Assembly: GCF_014925405.1 (NCBI RefSeq)
Contig: NZ_AQHJ01000023.1
Coordinates: 682,001 to 746,000 of the forward strand
Origin: Pseudoalteromonas ulvae UL12
Lineage (GTDB): Bacteria > Pseudomonadota > Gammaproteobacteria > Enterobacterales > Alteromonadaceae
Length of the DNA stretch: 64,000 nt
Reading direction: 5' to 3'
The number at the start of each line of letters is the position of its first letter. The stretch's first letter is position 1. Below are positions 27,118-35,437 of this stretch, piece after piece. A program made the position numbers and the translations under genes. The notes beneath the pieces were generated by a model. It had not been told where the DNA came from. It worked only from the letters and a program-made list of their open reading frames with translations, and searched no databases.

Positions 27118-28744
27118 AAGCTAAATATTTCTGGAGATACTTCTTAAAGATAGGATCGCTTTGTGCGAGTTCTTTTTGTTCTGATAAAATATTTTTCAAA
27201 ATAGTTTCTGACGTTAGCGGATTAGCCAACACCACTCTAAATACTACGGTCGGTAATTGCTGATATTGCATAGGCGTTAAACGTGTGCGTGACACAAAAG
27301 AGCGCCCAGCCTCGCGCTGACGCTTTTGCATACTGGCCGTAAAGCGATTTAACGCTATGTATATATCCATCCGTGTTTCTTCATCTGCAGAACGCAAGAT
27401 TTGCTGGATTTTAGCTGGCACATAACGATAAGTAAGCAAACACAGTTCAGGCTCTGAAATCAGCTCAAAATCAGGATCTTGATTAATAAGCTCTGCAAAG
27501 TATTGCGCTTTTTTAATGCCTTTGTCGATCAGCATTTCATAACCTTTACGGCCAATCACGCTCAAACAAGCATGAACCAGCATCGCCATTCCAGGGCGAC
27601 TCCCCTCAAGAGTGTGACTGCCTAAATCTTTTGAACCTTTACGTAAAATATATTCTGCATGATGCTCAATAACATTCGAGGCTTCAGGGTCTTTAAACAA
27701 CACGATTCCAGCGCCCATCGGCACGTACATTTGCTTATGAGCATCGATGGTGATTGAATCGGCACGTTCGACACCAGCTAACAGGTGACGATAATTATTA
27801 GACAATAATGTCGCCCCGCCCCATGCAGCATCAACATGAAAATGACAACCTAGTTGCTCACTTAAATCCGCCATTTCATGAAGTGGATCAATATTGCCTG
27901 TTTCGGTGGTCCCTGCAACTCCCACAATAGCCATGACTTTAATGCCTTGAGCCTCAAGCTCATGGGCTTTTTCACGCATCGCGGCGACATCTACTTTATT
28001 GTTACTGTCGGTCGCAATACCAATAAAGTTCTTACGGCCAATCCCTAACACATCCGCCGCTTTACCCAGCGAATAATGCCCACGCTCTGACACTAAAACA
28101 GCTAAGCCTTTATAACCATAATGCATCATTGCAGCCATTAAACCATCGCTGGCAATGCCTTTGAACTCACCATCAGGACGAAGTAAACGATTACGCGCAA
28201 TCCATAACGCCGAAATATTCGCTACCGTCCCGCCTGAGCAAAACGCACCTAACGCGTTTTTCGCGCTGTGCATCCACTTTTGATAAAACCCATCATTTTG
28301 CCCATAAACCAAATGGTGCATCATTCCTAGCACTTGACGCTCAAGCGGCGTAAATGCTTTTGATGTTTCGATTTTCACTAAGTTTTGGTTCAGTCCCACC
28401 ATCAACTTTGAAAGCGGTAAGACAAAATGGGGTAATGCGGATGTCATATGGCCAATAAAGCTTGGGGCAGCCGTATGTACCGAATGTGCAACTAATTGAT
28501 CCATGATCTGCTGAGCATGATCAGAGACAAATGTTGGCTCTTCGGGAATATTCGCTAATTGAAAATCTTTCTCGATTTCATGTAATGGTTTTTCTATTGC
28601 CGCAATATTTTCATTCAGAAAGCCAGCCAAATTACTCGAAATCTCTTGCTCGATTCTCGCTAAGGTAGAACCTGGTGCTTCCGGTACGGTAAAAATGCGC
28701 ATTAAACTTTCTTCTGAAGCGACGGCATAACGCTTTGCTTCCAT
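27116..28744 (-). CDS. panP: PLP-dependent aspartate 1-decarboxylase PanP
   Basis: A 542-residue group II decarboxylase. The PLP lysine is in ITIDAHKQMYVPMGAG (about residue 334), and FHVDAAWGGATLLSNNYRH holds the ring-stacking and phosphate-binding residues. The length, the N-terminal LMRIFTVPEAPGSTLARIE and the ending DPIFKKYLQKYLA agree with the family described in Vibrio as PanP, which makes beta-alanine from aspartate for pantothenate in place of the pyruvoyl enzyme PanD. A glutamate decarboxylase is the alternative, but the family match is better for PanP. It is divergent from a GGDEF-EAL gene. Confidence 0.82.
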   Translation of the reverse strand: MEAKRYAVASEESLMRIFTVPEAPGSTLARIEQEISSNLAGFLNENIAAIEKPLHEIEKDFQLANIPEEPTFVSDHAQQIMDQLVAHSVHTAAPSFIGHMTSALPHFVLPLSKLMVGLNQNLVKIETSKAFTPLERQVLGMMHHLVYGQNDGFYQKWMHSAKNALGAFCSGGTVANISALWIARNRLLRPDGEFKGIASDGLMAAMMHYGYKGLAVLVSERGHYSLGKAADVLGIGRKNFIGIATDSNNKVDVAAMREKAHELEAQGIKVMAIVGVAGTTETGNIDPLHEMADLSEQLGCHFHVDAAWGGATLLSNNYRHLLAGVERADSITIDAHKQMYVPMGAGIVLFKDPEASNVIEHHAEYILRKGSKDLGSHTLEGSRPGMAMLVHACLSVIGRKGYEMLIDKGIKKAQYFAELINQDPDFELISEPELCLLTYRYVPAKIQQILRSADEETRMDIYIALNRFTASMQKRQREAGRSFVSRTRLTPMQYQQLPTVVFRVVLANPLTSETILKNILSEQKELAQSDPIFKKYLQKYLA

Positions 28745-29052
28745 CTTACTACCTAGTATTCCAAATTATTAACATTTGGATAGCTAAACAAATTGCCGCT
28801 AACTGTAATAGATATGACACGAAATGTCTCCTTTTATAGCAAAATGGTGTAATCAAACATCCTGTTTAGGTGTTTAATATTGATTATTCAGGGCTCTTTT
28901 TCCTACGCTACCCAGTAAATTTCAGCATCTATCAAGTCGATTAACCATAGTCGACCAGCGTTGCAAAAAAAGCAATTGGCTTTATTTGTTTTGGCGGTTA
29001 TTCTAAATTTGTCCCTATATATTAGCTTGGATTCAATTCGACAAGGAAAGCA
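28745..29052. other. 308-base divergent intergenic region
   Basis: Between panP and the membrane GGDEF-EAL gene. It is AT-rich and carries no ORF longer than a dozen codons with a ribosome site. AAGGAAAG lies just before the ATG at 29053. No clear operator, riboswitch or repeat was seen; promoters for both genes should be here. Confidence 0.6.
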
Positions 29053-30948
29053 ATGACATCACGACATGCACATTTAAGTTGGTTAGCAGCTGGCTTCCTT
29101 ACTTTTATTTTAAGTCTAAGTGGTTACGTCTATTACAGTTACCAATTGACTTATAAAGAAATTATGGCCTCTGTCGATGACAAATTACTCGATGCTGCAC
29201 TCAGTGTTCAGCATATTTTAGGGCCTGATTATCACGATAATATCAACGATTTAAACCACATCAGCCGAGAAGAGTACCTACAAAAAAGTAAACAACTTTC
29301 TGATTTTACAAAAAAACTAGACCTTGAATATGTTTATGCAATGGTCATGATTGATGGCAATGTCCACTTTAGCGCATCAAGCTACACAGCTGAGGATGTT
29401 AAAAACAATAAAATCACTTATTTTTATGACCTCTATTCAGAAGCCACCGAGCTAAATAAAGCTGCTTTTTATTCCACAGAACCCCTCTTTGAATATTCAT
29501 CAGACCAATGGGGGCACTTCAAAACTATTTTTGTTCCATTTACCTCTGCTGACGGGCGTGTTTACCTCACTGGCGCTGACATCACCATTAAAGATTTACA
29601 AGCACGACTCAATACCAGTATGAGCCAAGCAATTATCACCAGCTGTTTTTTCTTTTTCATCGCGGTACTCGTTGCGGTTGTTTACATTCAACTTCTTAAA
29701 CGCAGTTATGGAACCGACAGCGCAACAGGTTTTGCCAATCATATCGCTTTACAAAATACCTTACGAAAAAGTAAGCAATTGCATTTATTAATGGCCGTCA
29801 TTTGGGTGAACGATCTTGAAGATATCAATAGTTTTTATGGCACAAAAATTGGCGATACGGTGATAAAACGCTTAATGATGAGGCTTAAAGAGCTCTCCGG
29901 TGACAGCTATACCCTTTACCGTCTATCAACAAACAAAATTGTCGTACTGACCCAAGATCTCACCAAAACAGATTCACTTGAGCACATGATCAATCAGTTC
30001 AACCTCAACACACCTATCATCAAAGAACCGTTTATTTATGTGACATTATGCACCGGGATCGCACAAGGAAATAAAGACTTACTCTTAGAGAATGCCCATA
30101 TTGCAGCAGCTCAAGCAAAACAAAGCAGGCACAGTTTAGTGCGCTACTCTGACTCACTGCATAAAGTAAAAAGCCAATATCTGTATAATGTCAAAATGGC
30201 TAAAAATGTCCGTGAAGCATTTAATGAACAGCTATTAGTTCCCTTTTTTCAACCCGTAGTGTGTTTAACAAACAATGAAATAGTTCAGTATGAATGCCTA
30301 GCACGGATTAAAACCGCCGAGAACACTTACCTCAAACCTGAAGAGTTTTTGACGGTTATCAACCGTAGTCGCATGGATGGCCAATTAACCCGCACTATGT
30401 TTAGCCAATGCACAGAGAAATTTCGCCGAACGTCAATACATTGGAGTATCAACCTTACAGCTCAAGATATGCTCGACCCAAGTTTGGCACTCTTTTTAGA
30501 AGATGAACTCAAACGCTATCCTAACCCGAGTCATATCACCATCGAGTTACTCGAAACAGAAGCCATCGCTAATTTTGCAGAAGTGAAAGCCTTTATTGAC
30601 CAAATAAGAGCAAAAGGTGTCAGGGTGATGATCGACGACTTTGGCACCGGTTACTCAAATATTTCCAATATCTTAAAACTCAATGTCGATGGTATTAAGC
30701 TCGATGGCTCCTTAGTCAAACAGATCGCAAACGATGCTGATGTATTTTTATTTATTGAGCACATTGCCAGCTTTGCCGAGCAGGTCAACCTACAACTTAT
30801 TGCAGAATCGGTCGAAAATAAGCTGGTTTTGGATACGCTTTTAAAGGCTGGTGTGACCTTGATGCAGGGTTTCTATTTTGCAGAGCCGCAAGCAAACATA
30901 GAGAGCACATCTGAATTTAAAAAATGGCCCGCTGAACACCTCAACTAA
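29053..30948 (+). CDS. Membrane sensor with degenerate GGDEF and EAL domains
   Basis: A 631-residue inner-membrane protein. A first membrane helix (about 9-28), a periplasmic domain of about 165 residues, and a second helix (about 195-215) lead to a GGDEF domain (about 222-375) and an EAL domain (about 390-620). The cyclase signature is lost: the position reads RLSTNKIVV. The EAL domain keeps the metal and catalytic residues (YECLARI, NLTAQD, IELLETEA, IDDFGTG, IKLDGS, AESVE, MQGFYF), though EAL reads ECL. It is therefore probably a phosphodiesterase gated by a periplasmic signal. It ends before a bidirectional terminator. Confidence 0.85.
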   Translation: MTSRHAHLSWLAAGFLTFILSLSGYVYYSYQLTYKEIMASVDDKLLDAALSVQHILGPDYHDNINDLNHISREEYLQKSKQLSDFTKKLDLEYVYAMVMIDGNVHFSASSYTAEDVKNNKITYFYDLYSEATELNKAAFYSTEPLFEYSSDQWGHFKTIFVPFTSADGRVYLTGADITIKDLQARLNTSMSQAIITSCFFFFIAVLVAVVYIQLLKRSYGTDSATGFANHIALQNTLRKSKQLHLLMAVIWVNDLEDINSFYGTKIGDTVIKRLMMRLKELSGDSYTLYRLSTNKIVVLTQDLTKTDSLEHMINQFNLNTPIIKEPFIYVTLCTGIAQGNKDLLLENAHIAAAQAKQSRHSLVRYSDSLHKVKSQYLYNVKMAKNVREAFNEQLLVPFFQPVVCLTNNEIVQYECLARIKTAENTYLKPEEFLTVINRSRMDGQLTRTMFSQCTEKFRRTSIHWSINLTAQDMLDPSLALFLEDELKRYPNPSHITIELLETEAIANFAEVKAFIDQIRAKGVRVMIDDFGTGYSNISNILKLNVDGIKLDGSLVKQIANDADVFLFIEHIASFAEQVNLQLIAESVENKLVLDTLLKAGVTLMQGFYFAEPQANIESTSEFKKWPAEHLN

Positions 30949-30955
30949 CCAGCAA

Positions 30956-30978
30956 AAAGCCAGTGACACACTGGCTTT
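30956..30978. terminator. Bidirectional intrinsic terminator
   Basis: A 10-bp perfect stem (AAAGCCAGTG / CACTGGCTTT) with a 3-base loop between the GGDEF-EAL gene and the convergent TrmB-like gene. Confidence 0.75.
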
Positions 30979-30989
30979 GTTATCAACAA

Positions 30990-31667
30990 TTAAAGATGGG
31001 GCAAATTAATCACTAAACGATGGCTCTGCTGGCCGCTGGCCCAATATTTTCGTTCAAAGGGGGTGATTGACTGCTCAGCTTGATATAACTCTACATCTGC
31101 AGCATGACCCGTTAACGCTAATGCTGCAGCAAACTCTTCAACATAAATTTTCCAGTTACTGCGTAATTCGAGCTGCCCACCAATAGCAACAATCGTTGGA
31201 AAAATCGCCCCACCATGCCAGCGCCGCTGAAGATGCTTACTCTTAGGCCAAGGATTGGGGTACAGTAAGTAATGATGGGTCGGTTGCCAGTTTGCTCTAT
31301 GCACTAAACGCCAAAAATCATTCAAATCAGCTTGAACTAATATATATTGCCCAGACTCTGTTTGCTTATATTCTACATCGTGTTTATCTAAACGATGGGC
31401 TGACTTATCAATACCTATCACTAATGCATCAGGATGTAACTTAGCTAAATTAGCAGTGCTTTCACCGACACCACAGCAAGAATCTAAAATAATAGGTCCA
31501 GAAAACTCTTGCACCTTTGCATTTACTTCATCAAACGCTGCTTGAGTATGTGCTGCGATTGGTTTTTTAAACTCTGCGCGCAAATGCCGAACCACCACTT
31601 CCTCAAGCTTCTCATGCACCCCTTGTTGATTGGTGGTAATGCTTCGAGAGTTTGCCTTATCTGTCAA
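30990..31667 (-). CDS. TrmB-related SAM-dependent methyltransferase
   Basis: A 225-residue class I methyltransferase. Motif I is ILDSCCGVGESTANLA (about 58-73). The TrmB-type signature appears as YPNPWPKSKHLQRRWHGG (about 134-151); in authentic TrmB this is PDPWPKxRHxKRR, so the key Asp is Asn here. It is related to tRNA guanine-N7 methyltransferase but may be a paralogue with another substrate. It is the last gene of a five-gene operon and overlaps the ABC permease by four bases. Confidence 0.72.
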   Translation of the reverse strand: MTDKANSRSITTNQQGVHEKLEEVVVRHLRAEFKKPIAAHTQAAFDEVNAKVQEFSGPIILDSCCGVGESTANLAKLHPDALVIGIDKSAHRLDKHDVEYKQTESGQYILVQADLNDFWRLVHRANWQPTHHYLLYPNPWPKSKHLQRRWHGGAIFPTIVAIGGQLELRSNWKIYVEEFAAALALTGHAADVELYQAEQSITPFERKYWASGQQSHRLVINLPHL

Positions 31668-32431
31668 TGTCTTAACCCCACACCTTTTTTAATCAATGTT
31701 AACGCCGTAAAAAATAACACCACGATAAACCCTATCAATACACTAAATGCCACCGTTAAATTGACATCACTGACACCTAAAAAGCCATAGCGAAAAGCAT
31801 TAACCATGTAAATAATCGGGTTAACCTGCGACACTCCCTGCCAAAAATCTGGCAATAAGGTAATAGAATAAAAGACCCCACCTAGATACGTTAATGGCGT
31901 TAAAATAAAGGTTGGAATAATACTGATATCATCAAAACTATTGGCATAAACCGCATTGATTAAGCCGCCCAATGAGAACACCGCCGAAGTCAGTAGCACG
32001 GTTAGAATAATCACCAACAGATTATGGATTTGAATATCAACAAAAAATAAAGAAACCACAGTGACAATCAAACCCACCAGCATGCCTCGGGCCATCCCAC
32101 CGCCAATGTAACCTAGCACTATGATGTAATTTGGTACCGGTGCAACCAGCAGTTCTTCAATGCTTTTTTGAAACTTTGTCGAATAAAAACTTGAGGCGAC
32201 ATTCGAATAAGAATTAGTGATCACCGACATCATAATTAAACCAGGAACAATAAACTCCATATAACTAAAGCCGCCCATTTCGCCAATTCGCGAGCCAATT
32301 AAGTTACCGAAAATAACGAAGTAAAGAGTCATAGTAATCGCTGGCGGGACGAGAGTTTGCACCCAAATCCGTAAAAAACGAATGCACTCTTTTATCCAAA
32401 TGGCTTTTAGGGCGACAAAATAATTAGGCAT
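31664..32431 (-). CDS. ABC-2 type transporter permease (YadH-like)
   Basis: A 255-residue permease with six membrane segments, matching E. coli YadH in length. The ATG at 32431 has AGGAG nine bases upstream and overlaps the ATPase gene by eight bases; a longer reading of 13 codons would include that ribosome site. The segment GGFSYMEFIVPGLIMMSVITNSYSNVASS and the late GGVFYSITLLPDFWQGVSQVNPIIYMVNAFRYGF are ABC-2 hallmarks. The substrate is unknown. Confidence 0.86.
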   Translation of the reverse strand: MPNYFVALKAIWIKECIRFLRIWVQTLVPPAITMTLYFVIFGNLIGSRIGEMGGFSYMEFIVPGLIMMSVITNSYSNVASSFYSTKFQKSIEELLVAPVPNYIIVLGYIGGGMARGMLVGLIVTVVSLFFVDIQIHNLLVIILTVLLTSAVFSLGGLINAVYANSFDDISIIPTFILTPLTYLGGVFYSITLLPDFWQGVSQVNPIIYMVNAFRYGFLGVSDVNLTVAFSVLIGFIVVLFFTALTLIKKGVGLRH

Positions 32432-33356
32432 GATTTTTTTCTCCTGCTGTTTGCGCCAGTAATCCAACAAACAACTCTTCTAAACGATTCGCTTTATTAC
32501 GCATGCTTAGCACTTGATGACCTTGTGCACTGAGTTGAGTAAATACATCATTTAAGCCTTGAGATTTGGCCACTTCTACTTCAATGCTGTGCTCATCAAG
32601 CTGCTTAACCACATAATTAGCTAAGGAAACACCATCGGTGCTATTGGCTAAATCAAACACAAAGGTTTCTTTGTCAAGTTTGCTCAGCAAATGCTTCATG
32701 GTGGTGTTTTCAACAATTGTTCCTTGATCAATAATCGCGATGTTTTTACACAACATTTCAGCTTCTTCAAGGTAATGAGTAGTTAAAATAATCGTCACAC
32801 CTTGTTGATTGATCTCTTTTAGGAACTCCCACATCGAACGGCGTAGCTCAATATCGACCCCTGCCGTTGGTTCATCTAAAATCAATAATTTTGGCTCATG
32901 CATTAACGCTCGAGCAATCATTAAACGGCGCTTCATCCCGCCTGATAATGAGCGAGCTTGTAAATCTTTTTTGTCTAAAAGCCCCAGTTTGCCTAAATAT
33001 TTTTCGGCACGAATAAAGGCTTCTTTACGAGGTACGCCGTAGTAGCCCGCTTGGTTAACGAGTATTTGATTGAGAGTTTCAAATTGACCAAAATTAAATT
33101 CTTGCGGTACCAGCCCTAAACAGGATTTTGCTTTTTCAAGCTCACTATCGATACTGTGGCCAAACACCGAGACTTCACCGGCCGTTTTATTAACTAAGGA
33201 TGAAATCACACCTATGGTGGTTGATTTCCCCGCTCCATTTGGTCCGAGCAAAGCAAAGAAATCTCCTTGTTCGACTGTTAAATCAATTCCTTTAACAGCG
33301 ACTACCCCATTTTTATAGGTTTTTTGAAGGCCGCTGATTGCTAATGCATGTGTCAT
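32424..33356 (-). CDS. ABC transporter ATP-binding protein (YadG-like)
   Basis: A 310-residue ATPase, the length of E. coli YadG. Walker [10 protein letters not shown] (about 38-46), signature LSGGMKRRL, Walker [13 protein letters not shown] and switch TTHYLEEAE are intact. A C-terminal extension of about 75 residues follows the ABC fold. It pairs with the overlapping YadH-like permease. It starts four bases inside the end of ubiX. Confidence 0.9.
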   Translation of the reverse strand: MTHALAISGLQKTYKNGVVAVKGIDLTVEQGDFFALLGPNGAGKSTTIGVISSLVNKTAGEVSVFGHSIDSELEKAKSCLGLVPQEFNFGQFETLNQILVNQAGYYGVPRKEAFIRAEKYLGKLGLLDKKDLQARSLSGGMKRRLMIARALMHEPKLLILDEPTAGVDIELRRSMWEFLKEINQQGVTIILTTHYLEEAEMLCKNIAIIDQGTIVENTTMKHLLSKLDKETFVFDLANSTDGVSLANYVVKQLDEHSIEVEVAKSQGLNDVFTQLSAQGHQVLSMRNKANRLEELFVGLLAQTAGEKNHA

Positions 33357-33976
33357 TCTTTTTCCCCATATCCCCAGCGTTGCATTAATTGATGCTCAAT
33401 GCCAAGGTGATCTAAAATACGTGCCACCATAAAGTCCACTAAGTCTTCTATGGTCTGTGGTTTATGATAAAACCCCGGTGCGGCGGGCATAATCGTGACG
33501 CCCATTTTCGCAAGCTTGAGCATATTTTCTAAATGAATTTCGCTAAAAGGTGTTTCTCTTGGCACTAAAATAAGTTGCCCTCTTTCTTTAATCACCACAT
33601 CTGCAGCACGCTCTAATAAATTATCAGAAGCCCCCGTCGCAATCGCAGAAACCGTACCAGCACTACATGGGCAAACCACCATCTTTTTCGGCGCTGCAGA
33701 ACCAGAGGCAACGGGCGAAAACCAGTTATCTTTTCCAAACACTTTCAGCTGCCCCTCTTGGGCGTTAAAGCGCTCACTCAGTTGTGCTGTGGCTTTTTCT
33801 TCATTGCCTGAAAGTTTAATGTTTGACTCTACATCTAACACCACCCGGGCTGCACTACTGATAAGCACAAAAACCTGATGTCCTTGATTTATCAATACTT
33901 TGAGCAGTTTCAACCCATACGGAGCACCGGATGCGCCACTAAAAGCTAAAGTTACTGATGATTTAAATTCATTCAT
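33353..33976 (-). CDS. ubiX: Flavin prenyltransferase UbiX
   Basis: A 207-residue flavoprotein. UbiX joins a dimethylallyl group to FMN, giving the prenylated flavin used by UbiD in ubiquinone synthesis. Family segments are [17 protein letters not shown] at the start, [25 protein letters not shown] (about 101-125) and [20 protein letters not shown] (about 136-155). It lies between mpl and the ABC genes; mpl-ubiX adjacency is seen in other gammaproteobacteria. Confidence 0.95.
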   Translation of the reverse strand: MNEFKSSVTLAFSGASGAPYGLKLLKVLINQGHQVFVLISSAARVVLDVESNIKLSGNEEKATAQLSERFNAQEGQLKVFGKDNWFSPVASGSAAPKKMVVCPCSAGTVSAIATGASDNLLERAADVVIKERGQLILVPRETPFSEIHLENMLKLAKMGVTIMPAAPGFYHKPQTIEDLVDFMVARILDHLGIEHQLMQRWGYGEKE

Positions 33977-33998
33977 GGTGTCACTTATTCAAATTGAT

Positions 33999-35354
33999 TT
34001 AAGACTGGCTATATTGATCCGTTAACGCGGTAATTATTTTCTGGTGAATACCGTCAAAGCCGCCATTACTCATGATTAAGACCTGATCGCCTGGCGAGAC
34101 TCGTTCAAGCAACGCACTCACAATGTCATCGACCGTATCAAAACAAAGTGCATCAGCCTTATCGGCCGCCTGATGCAAAGACCAGTCTAGTTGTTTTGGT
34201 TCAAATAGATACGTTACGTCCGCAGCAGCTAAAGAGTTCAATAAGGTATCTTTGTGTACGCCCATTTTCATGGTGTTAGAACGAGGCTCTAAAATAGCGT
34301 GGATTTTTTGTGATCCTACTTTCGCACGCAGCCCAGCTAAAGTGGTTTTGATGGCCGTTGGATGATGAGCAAAGTCGTCATAGACATTAATGTCTGCCAC
34401 TGTAGCTTTGAGTTCCATCCGTCGCTTTGGCGAAATAAACTCAGCTAACGCATCAATGGAAGACTCAACCGGGATCCCAACGTGACGAGCGGCAGCAATC
34501 GCCATAACTGCATTTTTGACATTATGCTCACCCATGGCTTGCCAGTGAACTTCGCCAAGCGTTTTGCCTGCAAGTTTCACCTTAAACACACTGCTATCAG
34601 CTTGAAGAAGCTCGTAGCTCCAATCATGACCTAACTGCTCAGTCTCACTCCAACACCCTTGTGCCATTACACGATTTAACGCCTCATCATCTGAGGGATA
34701 AACAACCTTGCCATTTTGCGGCACAATGCGCATTAAGTGATGAAATTGACGCTCAATTGCTGCTAAGTCAGCAAAAATATCAGCATGATCAAATTCTAAA
34801 TTATTGAGGATCACCGTTCGCGGTAAGTAATGGACGAACTTACTGCGCTTATCAAAAAACGCAGTGTCGTATTCATCGGCTTCAATCACAAAAAATGGTG
34901 TCTCACCCAAACGGGCCGACACACCAAAATTTTGCACTATGCCACCAATCAAAAACCCCGGTTTTAATCCTGCATATTCTAAAATCCACGCCAACATACT
35001 CGCAGTCGTTGTTTTACCGTGGGTGCCGGCCACGGCTAACACCCAGCTATCTTGTAATAAATGCTGTTTTAACCATTCTGGGCCAGAGGTGTACGGTAAG
35101 CCTTTTTCTAACACATATTCAACGCACGGATTACCACGACTCATCGCGTTTCCGATCACGACCATATCAGGGCGAGGCTCTAGCTGGCTCGGATCATACC
35201 CTTGAGTTAAGCTGATCCCTAACTCTTGCAATTGGGTACTCATTGGTGGGTACACATTTAAATCGGAGCCAGTGACTGTGTGGCCTAATGATTTAGCTAA
35301 TGCAGCGATGCCACCCATAAAGGTGCCACAAATCCCTAGAATATGAATATGCAT
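33999..35354 (-). CDS. mpl: UDP-N-acetylmuramate:L-Ala-gamma-D-Glu-meso-DAP ligase Mpl
   Basis: A 451-residue Mur ligase-family enzyme that attaches recovered murein tripeptide to UDP-MurNAc during wall recycling. It opens with the nucleotide-type HILGICGTFMGGIAALAKSLGH; the ATP site is VAGTHGKTTTASMLAW (about 108-123); the metal region is FVIEADEYDTAFFDKRSKF. It is the first gene of the operon with ubiX, the ABC pair and the TrmB-like gene, spaced 22 bases from ubiX. Confidence 0.95.
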   Translation of the reverse strand: MHIHILGICGTFMGGIAALAKSLGHTVTGSDLNVYPPMSTQLQELGISLTQGYDPSQLEPRPDMVVIGNAMSRGNPCVEYVLEKGLPYTSGPEWLKQHLLQDSWVLAVAGTHGKTTTASMLAWILEYAGLKPGFLIGGIVQNFGVSARLGETPFFVIEADEYDTAFFDKRSKFVHYLPRTVILNNLEFDHADIFADLAAIERQFHHLMRIVPQNGKVVYPSDDEALNRVMAQGCWSETEQLGHDWSYELLQADSSVFKVKLAGKTLGEVHWQAMGEHNVKNAVMAIAAARHVGIPVESSIDALAEFISPKRRMELKATVADINVYDDFAHHPTAIKTTLAGLRAKVGSQKIHAILEPRSNTMKMGVHKDTLLNSLAAADVTYLFEPKQLDWSLHQAADKADALCFDTVDDIVSALLERVSPGDQVLIMSNGGFDGIHQKIITALTDQYSQS

Positions 35355-35380
35355 GAATGTCTCTTTAAAAAGGTCAAAAA

Positions 35381-35404
35381 AATACCTGACAAAAGTCAGG
35401 TATT
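35381..35404 (-). terminator. Intrinsic terminator of the metalloprotease gene
   Basis: A 10-bp perfect stem (AATACCTGAC / GTCAGGTATT) with loop AAAA; on the minus strand it ends in a run of seven U residues. It lies just after the protease gene and before mpl. Confidence 0.85.
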
Positions 35405-35437
35405 CTATGATGCCAAAATTAGCCTAACTTAGCACGG

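Noticed and set aside
28745..29052. Small gene or riboswitch upstream of panP
   Set aside because: Only very short frames without ribosome sites are present and no conserved aptamer-like pattern was recognised.
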